DNA from: Calcarisporiella thermophila CBS 279.70
Taxonomy: Eukaryota > Calcarisporiellomycota
Assembly (NCBI RefSeq): GCF_041956535.1
Contig: NW_027192197.1
Location: 8,193-62,999 of the forward strand
Reading direction: 5' to 3'
Length of the DNA: 54,807 nt
The notes below the pieces were generated by a model that worked only from the letters and a program-made list of their open reading frames with translations, was not told the origin of the DNA and made no database searches. This document shows, piece by piece, positions 1 to 8,610 of this stretch (its first letter is position 1; each line of letters begins with the position of its first letter). A program made the translations under genes and the position numbers.

Positions 1-259
1 CACTTACTCTTAGTTTGTGGCTGCTGTCCACATGTTCAGAAATTGAGTCTTCATTATTGAAAAGATCGCTCCTACGAAAAGTACAAAGCTTACATCGGTT
101 TCACGTACAGGCTATTCACGACAACTACGATACACGCATATCGATTGAACGCCTATCTATCAAGGACCTATATCTCGTCATGTTAAGTCCATTGACATTA
201 ACTTCATGTAATATATGGAAATTAAATAAAATGTTTCCATTGATTGATCAAAAAAAAAA
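1..259 (+). mobile_element. SINE body and A-tail, head cut off by window edge
   Basis: The stretch aligns closely by eye with the body of the complete SINE at 3448-3799. Shared landmarks are the TTACTCTTAGTTTGTGGCT start, the repeated ATCGATT/CACGC units, and the 3' end with TTTCCATTGATTGATC followed by an A-run at 250-259. The tRNA-like head would lie just left of base 1. Any open frame through it is incidental. Subfamily differences from the 3448 copy are substitutions and a missing ATCGATT unit. Confidence 0.8.
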
Positions 260-275
260 GCTTGGTTTTGGTGGC

Positions 276-859
276 CTTGGAGTGAGAGCCCACGAGTCAA
301 CCAAGGAAGACAGACTATTTGGAACAGACTACAAAACCATGGGCTACCAACGGGAAGTAGTGTCAACGGTCCATGATGCAGCAATTTGGATCATCTATCG
401 ATCAAGATTATCGATGATAATGGATAACGCACAACCAAGTGAAATAGCGCTCGCTGAACAACTAGGTCACGAAATGCAAAAAATCGTGAGGTCCAAATGG
501 TGATCAGCGTCCATAAAGGATAAGAAAGAAGATTTCCAAGAGCTTTGGTGTAAGGGAAGTTGGATACAAGTCCAAGGAGACGAAATATCCTTCAACCAAA
601 ACACTTAGCTCCAATACGACCTTGCCGAATACCCTACCACCCGCATTCTAGTTTTCCTTCTTTTTTTTTTCTTTCTATATTAGTCCATATTCTTTTCCTC
701 TCTTGTAATACCGTCCTTGAAAAATAGGATGGTATTCATACGATCAACCACTACTTACATGTATTTCTCCTGACAATTTTTTTTTTGAGAGTATTTCTCA
801 CGACAAGACACTATACTAACTTAAAAGGATACTTTTCAATAAAGATCCAAAAAAAAAAA
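276..859 (+). mobile_element. 5'-truncated LINE, subfamily A, with 14-bp target duplication
   Basis: This is the 3' end of a non-LTR retrotransposon inserted immediately after the SINE tail. The frame ends at about 502 and encodes the C-terminal segment of the LINE polyprotein, with HESTKEDRLFG and SRLSMIMDNAQPSE; the same protein end is found in related form at 4010-4288 and in inverted copies at 49.6-50.2 kb and 54.0-54.4 kb. A roughly 350-nt 3' UTR follows, ending CAATAAAGATCC plus an A-run. The 14-mer TTGGTTTTGGTGGC occurs at 262-275 and again at 860-873, so the insertion boundaries are certain. Only about 580 nt remain, so it cannot mobilise itself. Confidence 0.85.
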
Positions 860-873
860 TTGGTTTTGGTGGC

Positions 874-1277
874 TTATTTTTCTTTTACACTTCTTTAAGT
901 TCTTGGGATGGTTTTATTAGTATATTTATTAGCTTACGGTTACGGTTAACATATTTTTCCTTGATTACCTCATTATATTTTTATTATCTTGTTTATATTT
1001 ATGTTTGTGGTACGTTATCTTTAGTATAAAAGGGAAACATCTTTGTTTACAATAAAAGTGTGCTATTTTGTTTTGGGATAGAACCGGATTACTTTACAAT
1101 CCACTCTGTGTCGTTTATTGGCCTTCTGAAGTGTTTACGGAAGGACAATCAAGAGCTTAGGGATAGCTAGAGGATTGTCAGGATAGACCTTATTAGTCTA
1201 TTACTCGACGCAACAAATGCTACGGGAATGACGGGATTTCTTATAGACAGTCTTAACTGCGCCATAAAAAAAATACT
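874..1277 (+). repeat. Dispersed repeat with inverted copy at 52.7-53.0 kb, A-tailed
   Basis: Non-coding AT-rich repeat that runs into an A-octamer at 1267-1274. A diverged copy lies on the opposite strand at about 52655-53020. Shared landmarks include TTGATTACCTCATTATAT, AAACATCTTTGTTTACAATA, AACCGGATTACTTTACAAT and the segment with GGCCTTCTGAAGTGTTTA. The A-tail followed by TACTTTTTTT makes it look like the 3' part of another LINE or SINE whose coding part is lost. I recognise no protein. Confidence 0.65.
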
Positions 1278-1287
1278 TTTTTTCGTA

Positions 1288-1587
1288 AAAGGCACGAAAA
1301 AGACGAGAGATAGAGCTATTCCGAAGAAGGTGGTGCAGTCGGGGAGCGGTAATAGAAAGTTCGGATAGAGCAAGACTAAAACTGGAGTGACGAAGCAACC
1401 CTTCCTCTCTCCCAATCCGCTCTTTCCCTCCTCCCCTCCTCTTTACTTCATACCTTTCACCAAATACCCGATTACTATATACATCTAATTTACCCTTTAT
1501 TCCCCCCTTTCTTATTTCATTGTAATCATTAAACTCTTGTAAGCTACGGAAACTAATAAAAGTCTCCGTTGATTGATCAAAAAAAAA
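1288..1587 (+). mobile_element. 5'-truncated LINE 3' end, subfamily C (SINE partner tail)
   Basis: The first bases match the end of the LINE coding frame seen at 2200-2260 (the CGAAGAAGGTGGTG segment encoding an RRRW motif), so this is a very short LINE fragment consisting of the C-terminus plus 3' UTR. Its last 45 nt (ACGGAAACTAATAAAAG, then CCGTTGATTGATC and an A-run) are nearly the same as the last 45 nt of the SINEs at 1-259 and 3448-3799. It is bounded by TACTTTTTTT at 1275-1287 and again just after its tail, consistent with a target duplication. Confidence 0.7.
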
Positions 1588-1599
1588 AATACTTTTTTT

Positions 1600-2550
1600 A
1601 CTCGTAGAATACTCCACCCGACAAGGACGTCACTTCCGGCGCAACGGCTCTCTAGAGCCGAACATATTGGTGCCTCAATCCTGGCCAGAGGCTGGATCTA
1701 CACCCGAGGATTGGAAGAAAATCTGGACTTCCGTCCACAAACGACCCACCCTCCCAAAACACCGTGCGCTACGCTGGCGGATTCTTGTGGAACGAGTGAC
1801 CACTAACTCGACATTTCCTGGTCACGACCCGAAGTGCACCCGATGTAACGCCTCGAGAGACACAATTCGGCATACTTTCTTCGAATGTCCTGAACTCACA
1901 CCAGTGTGGCAATGGGCGGAGAGGTGCATCGTCACCATCACAGGCCCTCGGAATACTCCAGTGCTGACTGCTCGCAACCTCATACTAGGAGACCTCACGG
2001 AATCCTCGAGAACAGCGAGACACGTAGCCCGAATTACTTTTGACTCGGTGTTGTGGCAAATCCACCGAGATCGGATCGCCTTTCATTTCGAAAGCACCCG
2101 AGCCTCACCCGAAATAATCATCAACCAGGCCAAACTAGATATTGAGGAAGTGATAGGAGCCGAACTAATCCGAGTACGAAAAACCCGGCAAATCGAACAG
2201 TTTCGAAGAAGGTGGTGTAAGCTGGGTGCGGTTAGAGAAGGAGCGATCGGAGCGGCACTGATACTGGGATAACGCAGTAACCCCTACCTTATCCTCTTCC
2301 TATCCTCTGCTTCCATTTGTTTACTACCCACCCCACTTCTAATGTTATCCTTTGATATCCACAGTTAGTTGAGTTTCACCATCCCTTACCTATTTGAGCT
2401 GAAAGTCGATATGACCAACATATCATTTGGATCTACGATATCACCCAAAGCTTTAACTTTGGCTTCCCTTTCACTTTATTGCTTATAATAATGTAACAAT
2501 TGTATTTTAGAGTCTTCCTATACAATAAAGACTCGGCATTGATAAAAAAA
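1600..2550 (+). mobile_element. 5'-truncated LINE with RT-associated zinc-binding region
   Basis: An open frame runs from about 1600 to the stop at 2272, with no start codon of its own. It encodes the end of a LINE reverse transcriptase polyprotein. The clearest mark is a zinc-binding motif CTRCNASRDTIRHTFFECP (Cys-x2-Cys-x7-His-x4-Cys) at roughly 1840-1895, typical of the domain after the reverse transcriptase in L1/Tad-like elements. A basic C-terminus follows. The 3' UTR ends CAATAAAGACTC and an A-run at about 2543-2550. TACTTTTTTTAC flanks it on both sides. The reverse transcriptase palm and endonuclease are absent, so this is a dead insertion, but the remaining frame has no stops and looks fairly young. 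Confidence 0.8.
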
Positions 2551-2569
2551 ATACTTTTTTTACCAATTT

Positions 2570-3037
2570 AACCTGCAAGAATTCCTAGCTTCCCAGAAGA
2601 ACATGAAGTTCGACTTCAGTCCTACTAAATCGCCCACGCGCATCAATCATCCAACACGGAAAACTATCTCTAAGCCAAAAAGCTCCTCAAAGGCCAAGAG
2701 CCCCCCTAAAACTAAGGCGAAAGCTGCCAGAAGTCCCAACGGAACATGAAGCTTAGATATATATTACAACGACAGTAAATGTCACTCTCTTTCAGCACCT
2801 TTGCTTTCTGCTTATCAAACGATATGCGAGAGTAAAGAAAAATTTTCTATCTACATTTTACTATCTTACATACTCAACCATACAAATCAACCAACTCTAA
2901 CAATCTATCTACCTTCTTCTCACTTGTAAACCACTTTAAGGTAGGCTGGGGGCAGTACCCAGGTGATTTTGACGTAGAAATTACCCTACCGTTTTAACTG
3001 TATAGGATACTTTTCAATAAAGGTCCTTTGTTAAAAA
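2570..3037 (+). mobile_element. 5'-truncated LINE, subfamily D, with 17-bp target duplication
   Basis: It is flanked by the 17-mer CTTTTTTTACCAATTTA at 2553-2569 and 3038-3054. The first 180 nt encode a short basic C-terminal tail with SPTKSPTR and KSPPKTKAKA, ending at TGA 2747-2749; the tail is rich in Lys, Ser and Pro and looks nucleic-acid binding. The 3' UTR carries AAGGTAGGCTGGGGGCAGTA and ends with GATACTTTTCAATAAAGG and an A-run. The UTR is shared with the LINE-B copies at 3823-4761, 53324-53580 and 53596-54440. Confidence 0.8.
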
Positions 3038-3054
3038 AAACTTTTTTTACCAAT

Positions 3055-3447
3055 TTATGCACTACGCTAAACTTTAATCCTAGATATCCTAATTCCTTTG
3101 AAATTGCTTTTCTTTTCAATGCTTTTAATTGAGATTGCTTTGCGTTATCTTGTTATAATTCTATTGGTATGTAAGGTTGAGATTTTCCTTTATTGTAGTT
3201 TTATTGTTATATAAGGGGAGGACTTTATTTATCATGGAAAGGAAGGCGGATTAGTTTTTGAATATCGAGTAATAGTTTTGAAATTTATTGTCTCATTTTC
3301 TTTTAATAAAAAAATTTTTCTTTTGTTTCCTTACGTACAAATCTTCACGGTATACCCCTAAATTCACGTAACAGTAAACTGTTGGTCATTCTTCCTATTC
3401 CTTTTATTTTTGGTTTTTGCGTCCTTTAGGATATTTTTTTTTGGCCC
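3055..3447. other. Short AT-rich interval, no gene seen
   Basis: AT-rich sequence between two retroelements. I see no coding frame and no structured RNA. Its last 20 bases (3428-3447, AGGATATTTTTTTTTGGCCC) form the upstream target duplication of the following SINE. Confidence 0.6.
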
Positions 3448-3799
3448 GGGGGAGAGATAGTGTAGTGGACTATCCTTGGTATGCCGATGAGAACGGCGTG
3501 GTTTCGAATCCACTTCCCCCACCAGTACTTACTCTTAGTTTGTGGCTTCTGTCCACTTGATCAAAAATTGGGACATCATTATTGCAAAGATCGCTCCTAC
3601 GAAAAAGTAAAAAGATTACATCGATTTCACGCACATGCTATTCACGACAACAACGACACACACATATCGATTACACGCATATCGATTGCACGCATATTGA
3701 TCAAAGACCTATATCTCGTTATGTTAAGTTCATTGACATTAACTTCATGTAATATACGGAAATTAAATAAAAAGTTTCCATTGATTGAGCAAAAAAAAG
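3448..3799 (+). mobile_element. Full-length tRNA-derived SINE
   Basis: The head (3448-3520) folds like a tRNA. GGGGGAG pairs with CTTCCCC to make a seven-pair acceptor stem, there is an A-box-like ATAGTGTAGTGGACTAT and a B-box-like GGTTTCGAATCC, and the genome encodes CACCA at the end as a mature tRNA would carry. A roughly 270-nt body with repeated ATCGATT/CACGC units follows. The tail ends ACGGAAATTAAATAAAAAG, CCATTGATTGAGC and A8, matching the tail of the LINE at 1288-1587. Imperfect target duplications lie at 3428-3447 and 3800-3815. Transcription by RNA polymerase III from the head and copying by the partner LINE are expected for the class. Confidence 0.85.
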
Positions 3800-3822
3800 A
3801 GGATATCTTTGGCCCTTTCTTC

Positions 3823-4761
3823 CTAATCCCCCTTGTCGGTAACAAACACAATTTTCCTTTAACAAAATGTTCTATTGCAGGGATTGAGGCCACCGCTTAC
3901 ACCACCCAAGCAAAAGGTGTTCCCTAGGAATACCCAAAACAACTGCCCAGCTATCGCACAACTTTGGCAAAGGGTTGACGAGATAAACAGCCGAATAATT
4001 GGTATACCGCCACACGAATCCACGAGAGAAGACAGACTCTTTGGACGAGACAAACAAATAGACCAACGCTTCACCGAAGGGGTTGCTCTGAGCCACGACA
4101 TAGCCTTGTGGATGATATACCACTCAAGACTTGAATTAGTGCTGGACGATGTTCAACCCAACCCGGTAGCCATAACCAAGCAATTTGACCACGAACTACA
4201 GCGAGGAGTAAAGTCCAAGTGGTGGTTGGCATTGAAACAGGATCGGAAAAAAGACTTCATCGATAAATGGTCAAAGGGAATATCATAGATAATTCCGTGG
4301 TTTTTACCCAGGACACCTCTGAAGATCAAATCCCAGTCCTACCTCCGGCTTGAGAACCGCACCTAACCTCTCACTGCTGTATTTTAATACCATTTCCTTT
4401 ATCTCGCTTTTCCCTTTTTTTTCTTTCACTTTTTTAAATTTTCTTTTTCTTCATTATTTCATGTACTTAAGCAACTTATCTTAATACCGTTACACACAAC
4501 TTTTTATATCCCCCCCTCTTACAGTTATTCCTTTCCCCTTTTTTATTAAGCTAATATCTGTTTCCCTACTTTCCAAGCTCTTTCCTCTTCACCTTTTCTC
4601 TCTTCCTCTCACACATATACCTTTAGTTTCTTCCTTTCCCTTTTAACTTCCAGATCCTTCAAGGTAGGCCAGGAGTATTACCTGGATGATTTTGACGTAG
4701 AAGCCACCCTACCTTTTTAACAGGATAGGATATTTTTCAATGAAGGTCCTTTGTTAATTTT
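3823..4761 (+). mobile_element. 5'-truncated LINE, subfamily B, with 15-bp target duplication
   Basis: The 15-mer TTTGGCCCTTTCTTC at 3808-3822 recurs at 4762-4776, fixing the ends. The left copy sits inside the downstream duplication of the SINE at 3448-3799, so the LINE landed after the SINE. The frame to about 4288 encodes the polyprotein C-terminus with HESTREDRLFG, RLELVLDDVQPNPVAITKQ and a basic region rich in Lys and Trp. The 3' UTR ends with the AAGGTAGGC motif and TTTTTCAATGAAGGTCCTTTG. A close inverted relative lies at 53596-54440. Reverse transcriptase and endonuclease domains are missing. Confidence 0.85.
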
Positions 4762-4776
4762 TTTGGCCCTTTCTTC

Positions 4777-5351
4777 ACTCCTATTTCATTATTCAAACAT
4801 ATCATATAGATTGGTGAAAGACAACTTAATTTAGAATAGAATAATGCTTTAGAGGTCAAAAATGTGAGTTTTTTGTTTAAAATATCATGTCCAGTGCATG
4901 CGAGCCCAAATATAAGCCCGCGTCCGGCCTCAGTCTCTAGGGCTAAAGACGCTATGAGAGTGCCAATATTAATGACTCAACACGGTGAAGATCATACCAG
5001 GTACGTTTCGCACCAAAACGAGGCCTTTCCGAGAGCTCCAATCCATTTTCACGTTTTCACTTTGGATTCAACACCATTTTCATCTTTTTCTTCAATAGTA
5101 GAGGTAAGAAAAAGAAAAATTAAACATGAAAACAAGGAATACCCTGACTATGCAATAAAAACAAAATAAAGGGTAAAAACCAAAAAAAAATTTAAACACA
5201 TGAAAAATTTCAAAAAGATAAAAAGAAAAAACCGGAAGAAGAAAAAAAAAAATAAAATAAAAACACATGCGTTCACAGAAGGGGGGAAAAAAATAATACA
5301 ATTAATAACAATAGTGAAAAAAAAAACGATTTTACACCTCAAATATGCCTG
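4777..5351. other. Intergenic; A-rich downstream region, nothing recognised
   Basis: Transition from the repeat nest to the gene block. The 5160-5340 part is A-rich on the plus strand (T-rich on the coding strand of the neighbouring gene) and probably contains the 3' UTR and polyadenylation region of the telomere-protein gene. I found no gene. Confidence 0.6.
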
Positions 5352-7631
5352 TTATTGCCCTTCTTGCTGTATCTGTTGCTGGTGCGGCTCCCGCTGTTGT
5401 TGCGCCTGCTGTGAGTGCACATGGTGCTGGTGTGCAACAGAGTTCGGGTCGACGACCCACGGCCGTGCTTTCGGATCGCTGGCGTAGTAAGTGCAGGCAA
5501 AGCGGTATACTCCAAGCGGCATATTGAGATCCTCGCGTTTCGCTCGCTCAACTCGTGCCTTGTCCTTCAGCTGTATATTGGTGCGCCTGGCCAAACGTCC
5601 GGTGCCATTGGGGCCATGGATTTTCAGAATGTCAACCCAATGCGGGCCTTGGACTCGATCGAGTCCATCCTCAAGGGCATGAATCTCATCGGCCGTCCAG
5701 AACTCGGCAGCCTTACGCTTCTTGCGCTGCTCCCGCTTGCGCCGTATGGGACTCGGTCCTCCCAGCGGGACAGAGGCGCCAGGAGACCCCACCGCAAGCA
5801 GTCCACCGTCGGGTGCCGGTGGCTGGGTGTTTCCCGTTGCCGAGTCGATGTCGCCCACCGCGACAGCATTCGAGTGCACATCTACAGAGCTTTCCTCGCG
5901 TGGCCGCGCAGAGCCCCTCGAGGTCCCCTCCCCGCCGTCCTCATCAAAGAACTCTGTTCCATTTCCGATGTCTCGGTCCGACCGGCGTCTTCGCCCAATG
6001 CTCTTGCGCCGTCGACGGTGTATGATTGGCGAAGGCGATTGCTGGTGTGGTGAGACTTGAGCTGTCTGTGGCTGTTGTTGCTGATCATTTGTCATCGCAT
6101 GGAGTTGGATCAGATGGGAGAGGGGGATCGGGTCAAGGGTAGCGATTTGTTGCGCGAGTTCTGAGTGGCCCAGTTGCTTGAACTGGTGAATGAACTGCGC
6201 CGCTTGCTCGGCGGTGAGTGCATTGACTCTGGAAAATAGCGGAGAAGCACAGGGGAAGGAGAGAAGAGGAAAAATGCATTAGTTGTGTGTAGAATGCGGA
6301 GGAGAGTGCGTGGCTGCGCCATCGCAGAGTACACTTACTCCTGCTGAACATTGCCATTGAGCGATGAAATGGAGAGTTGGGGCGGCTCCTTGCTCTCCAA
6401 TACCCTTGCCAAGGAGGGGCCCATTAGCCAGGGTTCTCCATGAATGAGGACGGCGCGCAAACTCTCTTGCATCTGAGCATCCCATGGATATGCGTTTCGA
6501 ACTCTAGATATCGTCAAACCTAGTATTTCCTTCTTCCTCTCATGGCACATTTCCAATAATCGTTTTGCATGCTCATTCAAATAGATAGAAGAGTGTTCAT
6601 CGCGCCCAAGTAAGGTGCGCACCGAGTCGGGGAAAAACCCCACACAATCCTCCTCGGTTATATCCTCAGACGAGTCGGTGCTATGCATGCAGGTTGCCGC
6701 CTAGAGGTGAAAAAAAAAGGGAAGGAATTCAACGCAAACCCTCCTCAAAAACACTCAGTTTTCTTGCCCAACGTTTACCCAAGTTTTAAGGTGCAAAACC
6801 ACGTTGTCCCATATATCCAAGTCCCATACCGCCTCAGGCGCCAGTCTAACAAGCATGTTCGCCGCCCATGCCAGTTGCTTTGCACTAATGTGGTTTGGAT
6901 CATCAAGTAGGCTGCCCCACACCATGGCAAGATTGGTGCGGAGCATTGGGACACGCGCTTCCGCCTCAAGCTCCCCATCAAAATTCCCTTCTGCAATTAG
7001 GATTTCAATAGGGTAATGATTCATTTTAAAATCTATGAAAAGAAATTGTGTCATTGCGATTCAACATGGCAAGTATACACCATCAGATCGGATCGGATAG
7101 GTATAGCTTACTTTCAAAATCCTTCCACGCTTTCATCCTTCTAAGCTTAACCAGCTCCCATGCCATGCGCTCCTCCTCTCCTTCCGTCCCTTGTCCCGAG
7201 TGATTCATTCTCCGGGTCTCTTGTATTAGTGTTGATAACGCCATATGCGCGTGATAATCGAGAAGCCGTAGATTGGCTCGCCTCGTCTCCATGGGCTCAC
7301 TCCGATCGTACGCGAACCAATCATTGGTTTCGCCCCCACTCCCCCCACCATCAGGGCCGCGCTCCTCTGTCCTGGAATCTGTATCCACGACCAAGAGCAG
7401 ATCTTGCTGTGGATTGCCCGATGCCGATGGTGGCGACTGCTGTATCATTCCGCTAAGCCCCGGTTGGTTATGCAGTGTGGTGGTGGCTGGTGCGGTGGGA
7501 TCTTCGGAGGTGGTCAAGGTGTGCTGACGAGGAGAAGTTTGAGACTCAGGAGGCTGTGAGGAAGAGGGTGACATATTAGACTTAGAAAATGAGTCGATGC
7601 GGGGTTGACGAGACTTTGGCATCTCGAGCAT
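5352..7631 (-). CDS. TRF/Tbf1-like telomere repeat-binding factor (TRFH-like + Myb)
   Basis: Four exons (7631-7112, 6990-6779, 6700-6339, 6228-5352) splice to 657 codons, 656 aa, with consistent phases. The first 130 residues are Ser/Pro/Gln-rich. Residues about 155-245, including LVRLAPEAVWDLDIWDN, look like a helical TRF-homology (dimerisation) domain. A Lys/Arg-rich segment leads into a single Myb-type domain near residues 535-590 (FWTADEIHALEDGLDRV, then GPHWVDIL, then NIQLKDKARV). The last part fits the telobox pattern VDLKDKWRN loosely: LKDK is kept but the following Trp-Arg is replaced. The C-terminus is rich in Gln and His. The family binds TTAGGG-type repeats at telomeres or in promoters. 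The start Met is the first in the frame. I infer a nuclear dimeric DNA-binding protein. Assignment to TRF versus Tbf1 is open. Confidence 0.72.
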
Positions 7632-7923
7632 GGATAGGAAAAAAAAACTTTTTCTCTGCCCTCACCGATTTGGAAGTATCGATCGACAAGTGAGAGATTG
7701 AGAAGGGGAGAGTGACGATGCAATCAATAGCTAAAGCGTATAATGGCGGACAGCGTTCGAGACCGCTATGCGTGATTGAATATTCTAATGGATCTGTGAT
7801 AAATTAGGGGTACCCAGCTGCTTATGGCAACGTTCAGCTTCTCATCGAGATGGAAGGGTGCTAACCAAGAGGGGACGACGCTTCTAGGTTAGGTTTTTCT
7901 CCAACATTCCAAGCCAAAGCGTA

Positions 7924-7931
7924 TGACGTCA
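7924..7931. promoter_or_regulatory. CRE/ATF palindrome in a divergent promoter
   Basis: A perfect TGACGTCA palindrome lies in the 376-bp gap between the telomere-protein gene (minus) and the 95-aa gene (plus), 77 bp before the latter's ATG. bZIP factors of the ATF/CREB class bind this octamer. Use in either direction is inferred. Confidence 0.5.
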
Positions 7932-8007
7932 CGCTGGGAGTTCAATTGCTTCGATATTTTTTTAACACCTCGGTAAAGCTGTTTTTCTTCATTCGCACAT
8001 CTCTATT

Positions 8008-8295
8008 ATGACGGAAACTGTATATAGCTCCTCCAACGCTGCCGAAGTAGAGCGGCTGGAACGCTTTGTGCGTGAAGACACGGCTGCCGAGTACGTGATC
8101 GACCCCCAGTTTACTCCAAACCCAAACGAGAAAAATAAGGGAGAGGTGTGCAGAAGGTTAAGCAATGGCCAAACGCGATGCCTCCGCATGGAGCTAGACC
8201 CGAGAGAGATGTTTTCACAAATGCAGCGTCTCGGCTTCTTTTGCGCTCTTCCATTAGATCCCTCGCAAACCCATATGGAATGTCGACGGGTTTAG
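8008..8295 (+). CDS. Small 95-aa protein of unknown function
   Basis: A single-exon frame opens with a clear ATG and closes with TAG. The protein is soluble and charged: an acidic N-terminal helix-like stretch (EVERLERFVREDTAAEY), a Pro/Asn-rich linker (FTPNPNEKNKGEVC), then a Cys-containing C-terminal half with MFSQMQRLGFFC and a final MECRR. Four cysteines are present. There is no signal peptide or membrane segment. It sits between two minus-strand genes and shares its promoter region with the telomere-protein gene. I do not recognise a family. Codon use and placement make it more likely real than chance, but it is short. Confidence 0.45.
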   Translation: MTETVYSSSNAAEVERLERFVREDTAAEYVIDPQFTPNPNEKNKGEVCRRLSNGQTRCLRMELDPREMFSQMQRLGFFCALPLDPSQTHMECRRV

Positions 8296-8610
8296 ATCGC
8301 TTTTGTTTTACATTTTATCCCCTTAAAATGCTTTATTTTTTTTTTCTTTTTTACAAATGTAAATTTCAACCATTCTTTTTCCTTCGATCAACTTATTTAT
8401 TCTTGCGCACTTACCTTCGAAACCCAGAACTTTTTTTTGATGTGAGTGTTTTTCTTTTTTAATCTCGGACCAAAAAATTAGGAGGCACCTCTATTTCTCA
8501 AAGGGTGGGATGAATATGCGAATATACGGTTTTTGATCGAAGATAAATGTCCAAACGTTTTATTTTAAAAGTACACTAGAGCAAAGAAGCCCGGTCTGAA
8601 AGACGAAAGC

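Noticed and set aside
5415-6060. Long plus-strand frames opposite the telomere-protein gene
   Set aside because: They are antisense shadows of a GC-rich exon, without domains.
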